Assembly (NCBI RefSeq): GCF_011089895.1
Contig: NZ_JAANAT010000002.1
Location: 496,001 to 560,000 of the forward strand
Direction of reading: 5' to 3'
DNA: 64,000 nt
Source of the DNA: Mucilaginibacter inviolabilis
GTDB lineage: Bacteria; Bacteroidota; Bacteroidia; Sphingobacteriales; Sphingobacteriaceae
The notes under the pieces are model-generated. The model had not been told where the DNA came from and made no database searches. It saw only the letters and a list, made by a program, of their open reading frames with translations. This document shows, in pieces, positions 23,476 through 33,112 of the stretch. The position numbers and the translations under genes were made by a program. The first letter of the stretch is position 1; every line of letters begins with the position of its first letter.

Positions 23476-24822
23476 TCAGATTGGTTTTGCTCTTAATTTC
23501 AATACCGGCCTGTTCAGCATCCAAAGTGTAATAAATATAACCAGGAGCTCAATTACCGCGCTACCCCAAAAGATACTGTTAACCCCAAAAAACATGGGAA
23601 GTATCAGTGTTGCCGGAAGATAAAAAAACAATTGTCTGAGCATCGCCAACTGACTGGCCTTTTTGGCCTGGTTAATTGCCGGGAAATAAGCCAAAGTCAT
23701 TACAATAACGGGTAAAAATGGCAAAACCGACAAATAAATACGCAGATTTAAAATATGTACGGCTGATAAAACCACGTGTGGAACCATCCATGCCCACAAT
23801 ACATTAGGAAAAAACAGCGCAACGATCCAAAAGGGCAAAATGATCACAATGCCGGCAGTGATGGCGATGAGCAGTGATTTTTTTGCTCTTAGCATATTCC
23901 CAGCACCATAGTTTATACCAGCCACAGGTTGCAGGCCCCGCATCAGGCCAAATAGCGGTGTAAGCAAAAGCAAGTAAAAGCGATTTACAATGGTATAAAA
24001 AAGCAGATCCTGCTGGGTGCCGTACCTGGAAATGGCCTGTAATATCAGCATGCTTTGTATGACCGACATGATGGAGAACAGCATTTCGGGAAAGCCCAGC
24101 GTTATTATTTTTTTGGCTACTGCTTTAGTCGGTTTTAAGGAATACCATTCATTGCGGAAGATGCTTTTATTGCGGGCAAAGTAAATGAGTCCCATAGCCG
24201 AATAGATAACCATGGCTGTATTGGTTGCCCAGGCCGCTCCGGCTACACCGCCGTGCAGCATGAGGATAAAAATAGGTTTTAATATAATGTCGATCAGCAA
24301 CCCGATACCTATCATACAGGCGGCGGTTTTCATTTTTCCTTCACCCCGGATGAGCATATTGACAGAAAACCCGTGAATCCAGAATACCGAACCTATCAGC
24401 GTCACCCTGAAATAGCTGGCTGATATGGCAATTAGTTCGCCTTTAGCACCCATCAATGCGAGTAGGTTTTCGGCGAACAAATAGGCAGGGATAGCGAAAA
24501 GGGCGGCGCAAACGACGGATAGTACATTCAAATTCCCGAACAGCTGTTTGAGCTTTGTGGAATCATTAGCACCCAACCAAATGCTGAGCGCCGCCGAAGC
24601 CCCTGTGCCTATCAACCGGCCAAAGCCCATCACAATTTGCGACAGGGGGTAGGCCAAGCCAACAGCGGCCAATGCTTGCGGGCCAACCAAACGGCCAACG
24701 AGCAAAGCATCCAGAAAATTATTCAGACCATATAACACAATAGCGGCTACGGCTGGCCACGAAGTTTGCCACATGACCTTTCGCAGGTTCATGGAGAGTA
24801 TGAAATCTTTACGGTTATCCAT
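23476..24822 (-). CDS. MATE family efflux transporter (probable siderophore exporter)
   Basis: A 448-aa polytopic protein with about twelve helices in two MatE halves: 'WPAVAAIVLYGLNNFLDALL' opens the first, 'LGFPEMLFSIMSVIQSMLIL' the second, and 'GLMRGLQPVAGINYGAGN' is a typical family motif. MATE proteins use Na+ or H+ gradients to export organic molecules. It is last in the minus-strand siderophore set, 85 nt after the hydroxylase with a hairpin repeat between. Export of the hydroxamate siderophore is the natural role but is inferred. Confidence 0.88.
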   Translation of the reverse strand: MDNRKDFILSMNLRKVMWQTSWPAVAAIVLYGLNNFLDALLVGRLVGPQALAAVGLAYPLSQIVMGFGRLIGTGASAALSIWLGANDSTKLKQLFGNLNVLSVVCAALFAIPAYLFAENLLALMGAKGELIAISASYFRVTLIGSVFWIHGFSVNMLIRGEGKMKTAACMIGIGLLIDIILKPIFILMLHGGVAGAAWATNTAMVIYSAMGLIYFARNKSIFRNEWYSLKPTKAVAKKIITLGFPEMLFSIMSVIQSMLILQAISRYGTQQDLLFYTIVNRFYLLLLTPLFGLMRGLQPVAGINYGAGNMLRAKKSLLIAITAGIVIILPFWIVALFFPNVLWAWMVPHVVLSAVHILNLRIYLSVLPFLPVIVMTLAYFPAINQAKKASQLAMLRQLFFYLPATLILPMFFGVNSIFWGSAVIELLVIFITLWMLNRPVLKLRAKPI

Positions 24823-24833
24823 ATAGATTAATA

Positions 24834-24890
24834 AGACGCATGTGATGCGTCTCTACATTTATTTTTTGTAGAGACACATTACATGTGTCT
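24834..24890. repeat. Paired-palindrome repeat between hydroxylase and MATE genes
   Basis: Two 24-nt arms (24834-24857 and 24867-24890) are inverted copies matching at 21 of 24 positions, 9 nt apart. Each arm is itself a palindrome: GACGCAT-GTG-ATGCGTC and GACACAT-TAC-ATGTGTC. The outer motif TGTAGAGACRCA also appears, once and partly, near 23447. It looks like an interspersed palindromic element rather than a plain terminator. Confidence 0.7.
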
Positions 24891-24907
24891 CCTAAATTAT
24901 CAATGAA

Positions 24908-26197
24908 TTAAACACTAAATTGTTGAAAGGCAATCCGCTCTTCTACTTTGTAAATTTCCCGGCCGGTAATTTGGTTAATAATGCACGAATTGCGGTAGGC
25001 ACCCATTCCCAGATCGGGGGTTACAAAGCCGTGAGTATGTAATTCGGCATTTTGTACAAAGATCTCATCGCCACTGATGTCAATACTGTAGTTCCGTTTC
25101 ACATCAAAAAGACCATCTTCGTTAACATCAATACGTTGCTGAATGCCCTTGATAAATGCCGGGGTATTATATTTATATCCTGTAGCCAGTATCACATAAT
25201 CGGCCTGGTGTGTAAACGCTTGCTGCTGTTGTACATGTGTAAACTGCAACTCGTTAGAACCATCGGGATTCACTTTGATACTATCCAGCTGCGAATTGGG
25301 GCGCAACTGTACATTTAATGGCGTATCATCAACACTCATTTCATATAAAGTATCAAATATCTGGTTGATGAGGTCAAAGTTGATGCCCTTGTACAATGGT
25401 GGTTGTTTGGCCAGTACCGCTTTTCGCTTTTCTGCGGGCATGTTATGAAAATAATCCACATACTCGGGCGAGGTAAGCTCCAGTGTCAGTTTCGCATATT
25501 CCATCGGAAAAAATCGATCAGGGCGACTAAACCAACTGAGTTGTAAACCATCTTCGGTGTGGGGCAGCAAATCCTGGAAAACTTCGGCAGCACTTTGCCC
25601 CGAACCAATTACAGCTACCGACTTGCCTTTCAATACATCGGCTTTTTTATATAGATAATTGGAAGTATGCAATACGTTTGACGCTTCCATATCCTTCATA
25701 AAATCCGGAAAGCGGGGCTCTGTACCGGTACCTAACACTATTTTTTCGGCGTAGTAAACCTCGGGTTGATTAGTTAAACTATTAGTGACCTTAATTTTAT
25801 AATGTTTTGCCGTATCAATGTATTCCACCGCTTCAACCGATCTGGAAAACAGGCAGCTGGATAATTGCGCAGCTACCCATTTGCAATAAACATTATATTC
25901 CTTACGCAGGATAAAAAAGTTTTCGCGGATAAAAAATTTGTACAGCCGGTTGGTTGCCTTTAAAAAGTTAAGGAAACTGTACCGGCTGGTTGGATCGGCC
26001 ATAGTCACCAGGTCGGCCATAAAGGGGACCTGTAAAGTAGCATTACTGAGCATTAAACCCGGATGCCAGTCGAAAGCAGGTGAACGATCCAGAAAAAGGG
26101 TAGTGAGTTCGTCTATCGGCTCTGTTAACGCGGCAAGTCCCAAATTAAAAGGGCCAATACCTATGCCGATGAGATTGTATATTTTTTTAGTTTTCAA
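24908..26197 (-). CDS. L-lysine/ornithine N-hydroxylase family (siderophore monooxygenase)
   Basis: No ATG opens this frame. TTG at 26197 gives 'KTKKIYNLIGIGIGPFNLGL', the usual family N-terminus; a second TTG at 26227 adds ten residues. The product of about 429 aa has the FAD GxGxxxxG motif at the N-terminus, a second nucleotide site ('VAVIGSGQSAAEVFQDLL', NADPH) and the C-terminal 'LATGYKY' motif of N-hydroxylating monooxygenases (IucD, PvdA, DesB). It hydroxylates a terminal amine, here probably cadaverine made by the decarboxylase upstream. It is cytoplasmic. Confidence 0.88.
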   Translation of the reverse strand: MKTKKIYNLIGIGIGPFNLGLAALTEPIDELTTLFLDRSPAFDWHPGLMLSNATLQVPFMADLVTMADPTSRYSFLNFLKATNRLYKFFIRENFFILRKEYNVYCKWVAAQLSSCLFSRSVEAVEYIDTAKHYKIKVTNSLTNQPEVYYAEKIVLGTGTEPRFPDFMKDMEASNVLHTSNYLYKKADVLKGKSVAVIGSGQSAAEVFQDLLPHTEDGLQLSWFSRPDRFFPMEYAKLTLELTSPEYVDYFHNMPAEKRKAVLAKQPPLYKGINFDLINQIFDTLYEMSVDDTPLNVQLRPNSQLDSIKVNPDGSNELQFTHVQQQQAFTHQADYVILATGYKYNTPAFIKGIQQRIDVNEDGLFDVKRNYSIDISGDEIFVQNAELHTHGFVTPDLGMGAYRNSCIINQITGREIYKVEERIAFQQFSV

Positions 26198-26224
26198 TTG
26201 TGCTTTTTTATTAGAACCCAAAAA

Positions 26225-26281
26225 CAAGAGCCAGAAACTAAGACTGCTTTATATATCTTGTTTCTTGACTCTTATCTCTTG
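26225..26281. repeat. Imperfect inverted repeat upstream of the hydroxylase gene
   Basis: CAAGAG...AGAAACTAAGA (26225-26243) pairs imperfectly with TCTTGTTTCTTGA...CTCTTG (26256-26281). It fills most of the 64-nt gap between the synthetase stop and the hydroxylase start. The pairing has several mismatches, so this is a weaker case than the repeats at 24834 and 30260. Confidence 0.4.
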
Positions 26282-26291
26282 ATTCTCTCTT

Positions 26292-28730
26292 CTACAGTTC
26301 TATTTTAATTTCCTTTGTGCCGGGATTCTTTTCCCAGTACCATTCGCGATATAAAAAGGTAAGATTGGCGCTTTTGTGCGGCATATGTATCACCCTTTGT
26401 TGCTGGTAACCAATTCTATTGGCCAGCGCGCGCATCGCTCTTGATTCTACGGCTGCTTCGCCTATACATTTACCAACTTCGGGCTGGGCAAACAGGTAGT
26501 CCAAGGCTACTTGCAACGATTGATAGGCAAATTTTTTTTCCTTTTCTGCCGGGGCCACCAGTAAGTGGGTGCCATAATCTGTCGGCAGACATTCGTAATA
26601 AGCGCCAACCAGGTCGCGGGCAGGCCAGTAAGGTTCAAAAGTGAAGTTGGGCACGCCGTTTACTTCACCAATAAAGCTATGCGTGGCATCGCCAGGGATG
26701 ATGGTTCTGTAAAACAATTCCAGTCCGCGTATTGGGCCATCCATTTTCCAAACAGGTTTGGCTTGTTCCTGGTTAAACCAGTCGTGTACCATTTCCAGAT
26801 CGCGGTCAATATCAAAAGGACGGATGCTTAGCGTTACATCTTCTTTCGGGAAATAACGACTGTAAACAATGCCCTTCTGCTCAGGCTTGATGAGATTTTT
26901 GCAGAAGAAAAACTTGTTAAGCGGGTTTGGGTGATCCACATAAACTGCCGGATACTCTAAAGAAACATTTGCCTCGTTCATATTATGCAGACTGGTAAGC
27001 AGGTTGCCTTTCACGCTCCAATCGCGACTGTTGATGATATAGCTCACCAGATCGGTCTCATCTATCGCTTCCAGGCTTTTCAGCTCTTTATAAACAATGT
27101 CCAGTAGTCGTTTTTCATCGGCCAGTCCATTCACGCCAAACGCATTTACTACACCCAGCAGATTATTCATCATGAGGTAATAGGTGTATTTTGGGGCGAT
27201 ATAATCTTCGTCGATGATCGACTTACTTTCATCGGCAATACCCGGGATGGCAGCCAAAATATCATCAGCCTTACCCGTGCGGAAGAAGAATCCCTGGTTA
27301 TCCCTGAAATACAGTTTTGCCGGGAAGAGGTTCTTGTCCAGCTCTACCATTACATTCTGCTGGTGAAATTCACAGGCCAAACCATACTTGTTTAAAATAG
27401 AAACCATCGGCCTGATACAGATATGCAGGTATTGCTTAAACCAATCTTCGGCCACACGATTTACCGGTTTGTTTAATTTTTGAGCCGCGGTTGTAATAAT
27501 ATTGGTGAGCCTTGATGGTTCGCCCAAAATGCTGTCCTGGCAAAGAGCAGCTATGAGGGTTACATTTTTATGCTGTGCATCATTTTTAAACGGATTGCGA
27601 CGGATGCTGATATTAAAGCCACTGATCACCTCTCCGTTATTATCGGTAACTGCTATAAATGCAGGGTCGACAATAAAATCAATTTCCGGGAAATCTTTCT
27701 GTAAGTTCTGTCCCCAGGGAGTTTTTAGCAGGCGCGAAATATCGTAACCCCGATGTAACTCAGGATACAAATTGATGCGCTCAGAGTTGGTGATTTTTAC
27801 ATGTAAAGAGAACTTGAACATCCAGTCGCACTCCTCGTTATAAACGGTACGTACCGAAGATGTTGGTGTAAACTCAGCTCCCCAGTCACCCAAACTAAAC
27901 AGCTTACCATCTTGCTGTAAAGCTAAAACATCATCCTGTTGTAACAGATAATTAGCCTCCCACGGGTGCATAGGCACCACGATGAACGTAGGGTGAGTAT
28001 TTAATAACTCCATCACCCGGGCATCGTTGGCAGCAAGGGTTAATAGTTCATTTTTTAATTGAACCGATGGCAAAATATCATCGGCTGTTTTTTGAATGAC
28101 ATGTGTAGCATCTATCAAAAAATAATGGAGCTGGAAACGCCCTGCTGTTTCTGGTGAGTATTTAAACAGGTCGTCATCATTAAACCCCTGTTTTGATTTG
28201 GGTAGCGGGTGTACGCTGTGCCCTAAAATAAGGGATTGCTCGGCCCGGATAAAACCCATCTCCACATCATTGGCATTCAAATCGTGTTTGATAAAGTTTT
28301 CCAGGTATTTTTCCAGGTTTTCGATGCTGTTCAACAGGCGGTTTTGGGTAATATCGGCTGCTATTTCCGGATATTGCTCCTGCGCATATTGAACTATCAA
28401 ACCGATCATATCAACAGGACTTAGTTCGGTAATCTCATCTGTTAGTAGGTCGCGTTTTACAATTGGGAAATGGAATATATGCCTGCCGCTTTCTGAATAA
28501 TAGCTTAGTGGGGCATATACTTCCAGCCCAATAGAAGAAAAATCAATATGGATATGCAAATCATACCCGGTTGAGCGGAAATGAGCGGCTAATGCCTCGT
28601 CATATTTGGGAACGCCCAGGTAACGGCTCCAATTGCTAAACTCACGCAGATAACTGTTGAGCATAGCGGTGTAATTTACCTGTTCAGCCTCTTCCCTAAG
28701 GTTAATTAAACTTAATGAATTCGTTTCCAT
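26292..28730 (-). CDS. NIS siderophore synthetase fused to GNAT N-acyltransferase
   Basis: An 812-aa bifunctional protein. Residues about 1-600 are an IucA/IucC-type synthetase ('HPWEANYLLQQDDV', 'EFTPTSSVRTVYNEECDWMF', 'KFSLHVKITNSERI', 'GLACEFHQQNVMVEL'), which adenylates a carboxylate and joins it to a hydroxamate amine. Residues about 630-812 are a GNAT acyltransferase of the RhbD/AlcB/IucB type ('DVTLSIRPFDIDRDLEMVHDW', 'TDYGTHLLVAPAEKEKKFAY') that acylates the N-hydroxylated amine. It overlaps the decarboxylase by 29 nt, so the two are translationally linked. The pathway resembles bisucaberin/desferrioxamine assembly. Confidence 0.87.
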   Translation of the reverse strand: METNSLSLINLREEAEQVNYTAMLNSYLREFSNWSRYLGVPKYDEALAAHFRSTGYDLHIHIDFSSIGLEVYAPLSYYSESGRHIFHFPIVKRDLLTDEITELSPVDMIGLIVQYAQEQYPEIAADITQNRLLNSIENLEKYLENFIKHDLNANDVEMGFIRAEQSLILGHSVHPLPKSKQGFNDDDLFKYSPETAGRFQLHYFLIDATHVIQKTADDILPSVQLKNELLTLAANDARVMELLNTHPTFIVVPMHPWEANYLLQQDDVLALQQDGKLFSLGDWGAEFTPTSSVRTVYNEECDWMFKFSLHVKITNSERINLYPELHRGYDISRLLKTPWGQNLQKDFPEIDFIVDPAFIAVTDNNGEVISGFNISIRRNPFKNDAQHKNVTLIAALCQDSILGEPSRLTNIITTAAQKLNKPVNRVAEDWFKQYLHICIRPMVSILNKYGLACEFHQQNVMVELDKNLFPAKLYFRDNQGFFFRTGKADDILAAIPGIADESKSIIDEDYIAPKYTYYLMMNNLLGVVNAFGVNGLADEKRLLDIVYKELKSLEAIDETDLVSYIINSRDWSVKGNLLTSLHNMNEANVSLEYPAVYVDHPNPLNKFFFCKNLIKPEQKGIVYSRYFPKEDVTLSIRPFDIDRDLEMVHDWFNQEQAKPVWKMDGPIRGLELFYRTIIPGDATHSFIGEVNGVPNFTFEPYWPARDLVGAYYECLPTDYGTHLLVAPAEKEKKFAYQSLQVALDYLFAQPEVGKCIGEAAVESRAMRALANRIGYQQQRVIHMPHKSANLTFLYREWYWEKNPGTKEIKIEL

Positions 28731-30231
28731 GTTTTTTAATGTTTAATAAAATGTTTTTAATATGATCGGTAGTTGTAAGCGGATTTAGCAGCGTGAATTT
28801 GAGATAAAACTCCCCATGAACCTTGGTGCCGGCCACCAGCGCGTCGCCATGTTTTAAAAGCTGTGCTTTTATGTATTGGTTCATCTGGGTGAGATTAGCG
28901 GTATGTAAAACTGAAGGGTTATACCGGAAAACCAATGCCGATAGATCGGAGTAATTCAACAGATCAAAATCACGATCTGTACTGATGATATGCGCCACAT
29001 TTTCGGCCGTTTCGATGATCTTTTCTATGTAGCAGCCCAATTTTTCTTTACCCATAATACGGAGGGTGAACCAAAGCTTAAGGGCGTCAAAACGGCGGGT
29101 GGTTTGAATAGATTTGTTTACCTGGTTCGGGATCTCGTCCGAATGCTGATCCTTAGGGTTCAGGTAATCAGCGTAGTGGGTTATCAGTCCAAAATACCGC
29201 TTATGGTTTACCAAAAATGCGCTGCTGCTAACTGGCTGAAAAAAGGCTTTGTGATAATCGGCTGTAACAGAATTGGCCATTTCTATTCCGTTTAATAAAT
29301 ACCGGTGTTTGTTGCTCAATAACAAACCGCAGCCATACGCGGCATCAACATGATACCATAGTTTGTATTTGGCAGCTATGTTTCCTATGGCTTCCAGCGG
29401 ATCGAGGTTACCAAAATCGGTTGTGCCGGCGGTGGCTACAACAGCTATAGGTATATTGCCTTGTTTTAATTCACGTTGTATAGCATCTTCCAGTAAAACA
29501 GTATTCATCCGGAAGGTACGATCGGCTTTTACTTTTACTACAGCCTTTTCGCCCAGTCCTAGTATCGCGGCATTTTTCTGGATGCTGAAATGCCCGGCTT
29601 CGGAAACAAAGATCCGGAAGCGTGATGCTTCGGGTGGCAGCCCATTTTGTTTGATGTTATGTTTAAGATGTTCTATGGAATAGTGATCACGGGCCAGTAG
29701 CAAACCCATCATGTTACTTTGCGAACCACCACTGGTAAACACACCGTCGGCATTTTTGTCAAAGCCAATTTCGTTGCAGGTCCATTCGATCATTTTTTGC
29801 TCTATCAACGTACCTCCGGCACTTTGATCCCAGGTATCCAGCGAGGAGTTGATAGCGCTGATCAATACTTCGGCAGCTATAGCTGGTATCACCACAGGGC
29901 AGTTTAAATGCGCCACATATTTAGGGTGATGAAAAGTAACCGCATGTTTGGTATACAGTGATTCCACCTCGCTCATCAGGCTTTCATAATCTGGCAGAGG
30001 AGTGCTGAGGTCGACAGATTCAAACTGCGGGCGTAATTGTGCTGCTGTTACACCGCTGAAAGGCTTTTTATTATCATGCAAAAAATTAACTACCGACTGG
30101 CTGGCCAGGCTCATGGCCTTCAGATATTCCTGCGATGAGCCTTCGTAAAATATATCTTCAAAAGAGGTATCAGTACTTAAGGCTTCTAATAGGGCCTCAT
30201 CCTGATGGGGGGTGTTGGATGGTGTTATCAT
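28702..30231 (-). CDS. PLP-dependent decarboxylase (lysine/diaminobutyrate type) for siderophore
   Basis: A 509-aa group II amino-acid decarboxylase. The PLP-binding Lys328 lies in 'SVTADYHKAFFQPV', preceded by the cofactor motif 'WYHVDAAYGCGLL' and 'VVATAGTTDFGNLDPLEAIG'. Relatives are DesA lysine decarboxylase and DdC (2,4-diaminobutyrate). Upstream of an N-hydroxylase and a NIS synthetase-acyltransferase it most likely makes cadaverine from lysine as the diamine unit. The first 50 residues are a variable N-terminal extension. Confidence 0.87.
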   Translation of the reverse strand: MITPSNTPHQDEALLEALSTDTSFEDIFYEGSSQEYLKAMSLASQSVVNFLHDNKKPFSGVTAAQLRPQFESVDLSTPLPDYESLMSEVESLYTKHAVTFHHPKYVAHLNCPVVIPAIAAEVLISAINSSLDTWDQSAGGTLIEQKMIEWTCNEIGFDKNADGVFTSGGSQSNMMGLLLARDHYSIEHLKHNIKQNGLPPEASRFRIFVSEAGHFSIQKNAAILGLGEKAVVKVKADRTFRMNTVLLEDAIQRELKQGNIPIAVVATAGTTDFGNLDPLEAIGNIAAKYKLWYHVDAAYGCGLLLSNKHRYLLNGIEMANSVTADYHKAFFQPVSSSAFLVNHKRYFGLITHYADYLNPKDQHSDEIPNQVNKSIQTTRRFDALKLWFTLRIMGKEKLGCYIEKIIETAENVAHIISTDRDFDLLNYSDLSALVFRYNPSVLHTANLTQMNQYIKAQLLKHGDALVAGTKVHGEFYLKFTLLNPLTTTDHIKNILLNIKKHGNEFIKFN

Positions 30232-30259
30232 AGGTATCGATGTTTTTAATTAAGATTTT

Positions 30260-30378
30260 AGTATCAAGTAGCTAGTATCAAGTATCAAGAAGTATGGTTC
30301 TCTGATGGGTAACATCGGTCTCTTTTAATCCGGATTGATGATTAATGTCTTGATACTTGATACTAGCTACTTGATACT
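30260..30378. repeat. 31-bp perfect inverted repeat between TonB receptor and decarboxylase
   Basis: Arms 30260-30290 and 30348-30378 are perfect reverse complements over 31 nt with a 57-nt spacer. Within each arm AGTATCAAG occurs twice followed by TATCAAG, so the arm itself is built of short direct repeats. It fills the 161-nt gap between the two genes and may act as a processing or attenuation hairpin, or be a mobile palindrome. Confidence 0.85.
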
Positions 30379-30392
30379 GATTAAATACTTTT

Positions 30393-32984
30393 TTAATAAC
30401 TGATGGTATAGGTTAAAGAAAATGTTCTGCCGCGACCGTAGTATTGATACAGTTTGGCCGGAGCGCCGTAAAACAGTACAGAGCGCTGTCCCCAAAAGGT
30501 CAGATACTGCTTATCCCAAAGATTTTGGATACCTGCAGATAAAGTACCTAATGGTAATTTCACGTTACCCACCAGGTCAAACGTGGTAAAGCCTTTGAGT
30601 TCCAGGTTTTGGTAATCTTTCAGGTCAAGCGAGCGCACGGCTTGTAACCTCACCGAAAAGTCCTGACTTTGCCAGCCCGCGAAACTCACAAACTTGGATG
30701 GATTGGTGGTTATGATAGAATTGCGCTGATATCCTTTATCGGTTTTGATATCCGAAATAATGAACTGACCGGAAACTCCCACTATTAAACCTTTTGGCTG
30801 CTGACTGTAGCTTAGTTCGCCCTCAAAGCCATAGTTGCGTACTTTTTGATCGGTAACGGATATGGTAAAATTGCTGGTATTGATAAGGATGGCTTTGTCT
30901 GATACGGAATAAAAACCCGCTATCTGGCCTTTAAAACCATTGTCGTCGCTCAATCTGCCTCCAATTTCATATTGGTTGGTTTTAATCCCGCTTAATGGGG
31001 CGTCTTTTACGTTGATGCTGTTAACCAGTTTCCAGTTATCGCCATCGCGTACATAAGAGCCGGTTCCGTAGTATTTGGTGGGGTCTGGTACCGAAAAGCC
31101 TTGTGAGTAGTTTGCCCATACTTGTGCTTTATTGCTGAATTTATAAATCAGACTACCGTTGAATAAGGTTACATTATAATCGTTTTTACCCCCAGGAATT
31201 TTATCTGCCGAGGTACCCACGCCATAGTTTACAGATACTTGCTGCTGAAAACGTACAAAGTCATCCACCGTTACATTCATATGCTGCTGACGTATCCCTC
31301 CGGAAAGTGTAAGGTTATCTACAATTTCCCAGCTGGCCTGTGCAAAGCCCGATATGCCCAGTATACGGTTACCCGGGTAACGCTCCAGGGTACTGGCTGT
31401 TTTGTTGATCAGCCCGCCGGAGCTATAGCTTAGGTCGGTATTAAAAAAGGCCTGTGTACCTACAAATTTTTCATGGTCAAGATCGGCACCGTAGGTTACT
31501 TTTACCTTGTCCCATTGTTTGGCTAAAACTGCTTTAAAGCCATACACGTCGGTGTTTTGGCGGGATGCAGCGAGGGGCAAAGGTTTTACATTTCCCGGCG
31601 CAACGGTAAGATCACGTGATTGAACAATACCTTCTGGGAAAGAAGGGCTGAAATCCAATTTTTCTGACCGTACAAAGGCCTGGAACTGGAAGCTCTGGCC
31701 ACCCAATATGTTAGCAATGCGATATTGACCATTAATAAAAATACGTTTACTGCGCGGCACCACATCGGCATCAAATCCTTTGCGTACATCTAATAATGAC
31801 GGATCGGGAGGTACATTATTATTAGCATTGGCCGGTAATGCCCCTGCCAGATTATTCCCTAAGAATAAGCCATGATTGCTGTTGTACTTAGAGTTGTAAT
31901 ATTGTGCATCTAAACTGATGGTTTGATTATGTTTGAGTTTAAAATCGACATTACCAAACAGATCAATACTGCGGTTGTATTGTAAGTCGCCTTGCTTGGT
32001 ATCTATAATAATCTGGTGACCGTCGCCGTCATAAGCGGCTCCATTTTGCTGATAAGCAAAGCCTAAACGGCCCCTTACAAAGCTATTACCACCAGCTATA
32101 GATTGCGCTACCCGCAGGTCATGATCGTCGCCATGTGCTAATCCGCTGCGCCCGCCTACTTCGGTCTGGAAAGCCAGTTTCTCTGAAGTGGACTTTTTGG
32201 TTACGATGTTGATGATCCCCCCGGTAGCATCGCCGCCATAAACCGAGCTCGCTCCGGATAGTACTTCAATCTTTTCGATATTGAAAGGGTCAATGGCATC
32301 AAACTGACGGCTGGTATTACGGGTACTGTTGATAGATACACCGTCAATCATCACCAATATATTACGCCCACGGATATTTTGGGCATAATTGGATCGCCCC
32401 TGGCTTCCAATATCAAGACCTGGGATCAGTATCCCCAAAGCTTCCTTCAATGGTACGCCTGCTTTGATCTGAGATTGCAGTTTGGTGCTATCGATAACCC
32501 AAACGGTTCCAGGTATTTCGCTGATATGCTGCGGTGAGCGCGATGAAACCACTACAACCTCGTTCAGGTTATTATTTAAATTGATAGAAGTTATCGGTTT
32601 ATTGTCTGTTGTTTGAATAGTGATCACTTTACCCTCTACCTTTAATTTAAGGTTAGCACCCATCAGTTCATGTAATATTTTTTTGATGGGTTGATTGGTT
32701 GCATCTACATTCACTATCTTTTTGGCATCGAGCCTGGTATTGCTGTAGGAGATATTTACAGAGGCTTTATCACCAATAGCCAGCAGTGCATCGGCCAAAG
32801 TAATATTACTTAATTTGATAGTTACTGGCTTGTCCAGTATATCTTGTTGAGCAAATAAATGAGTGGTATTGAAAACTGTTAAAGCAATAATAATTAATGT
32901 CTTATAGAAAAGATTTAGCCGTTTATTGGTAAAGCCTGAAGAATATTTAGTTAAATTGTTGAGGTAAGTATGTACCTGTTTCAT
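30393..32984 (-). CDS. TonB-dependent siderophore receptor with STN domain (FecA-like)
   Basis: An 863-aa outer-membrane receptor with a signal peptide (to about residue 45), an STN signalling domain (about 50-125, 'VTIKLSNITLADALLAIGDK'), a plug (about 140-265, 'GVPLKEALGILIPGLDIGSQ', 'VYGGDATGGIINIVTKKS') and a 22-strand barrel ending in an aromatic residue ('FSLTYTISY'). The STN domain talks to FecR, which matches the anti-sigma and sigma genes directly upstream. It should import the ferric form of the siderophore made by this locus. Confidence 0.9.
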   Translation of the reverse strand: MKQVHTYLNNLTKYSSGFTNKRLNLFYKTLIIIALTVFNTTHLFAQQDILDKPVTIKLSNITLADALLAIGDKASVNISYSNTRLDAKKIVNVDATNQPIKKILHELMGANLKLKVEGKVITIQTTDNKPITSINLNNNLNEVVVVSSRSPQHISEIPGTVWVIDSTKLQSQIKAGVPLKEALGILIPGLDIGSQGRSNYAQNIRGRNILVMIDGVSINSTRNTSRQFDAIDPFNIEKIEVLSGASSVYGGDATGGIINIVTKKSTSEKLAFQTEVGGRSGLAHGDDHDLRVAQSIAGGNSFVRGRLGFAYQQNGAAYDGDGHQIIIDTKQGDLQYNRSIDLFGNVDFKLKHNQTISLDAQYYNSKYNSNHGLFLGNNLAGALPANANNNVPPDPSLLDVRKGFDADVVPRSKRIFINGQYRIANILGGQSFQFQAFVRSEKLDFSPSFPEGIVQSRDLTVAPGNVKPLPLAASRQNTDVYGFKAVLAKQWDKVKVTYGADLDHEKFVGTQAFFNTDLSYSSGGLINKTASTLERYPGNRILGISGFAQASWEIVDNLTLSGGIRQQHMNVTVDDFVRFQQQVSVNYGVGTSADKIPGGKNDYNVTLFNGSLIYKFSNKAQVWANYSQGFSVPDPTKYYGTGSYVRDGDNWKLVNSINVKDAPLSGIKTNQYEIGGRLSDDNGFKGQIAGFYSVSDKAILINTSNFTISVTDQKVRNYGFEGELSYSQQPKGLIVGVSGQFIISDIKTDKGYQRNSIITTNPSKFVSFAGWQSQDFSVRLQAVRSLDLKDYQNLELKGFTTFDLVGNVKLPLGTLSAGIQNLWDKQYLTFWGQRSVLFYGAPAKLYQYYGRGRTFSLTYTISY

Positions 32985-33028
32985 ATTTTCGTTTAAATGT
33001 TTAATTAATTAAGGATTAGTTGAACAAA

Positions 33029-33063
33029 TCCCGGTGTTGTAGTTTGGCGACGAAACACCGGGA
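33029..33063. other. Stem-loop in the leader of the TonB receptor gene
   Basis: TCCCGGTGTT (33029-33038) and AACACCGGGA (33054-33063) form a 10-bp perfect stem with a 15-nt loop. It lies 45 nt upstream of the receptor ATG and 50 nt after the FecR stop. It could be a weak terminator/attenuator or an mRNA-stabilising structure; on the minus strand no long U-tract follows. Confidence 0.55.
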
Positions 33064-33112
33064 ATTTTTATTTTTAATATTTTTCTACATCGGCTTTAGT
33101 AATGGTATCTGT

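Noticed and set aside
25052..25318. Plus-strand frames inside the siderophore genes
   Set aside because: They lie opposite conserved enzyme motifs and show no protein family.
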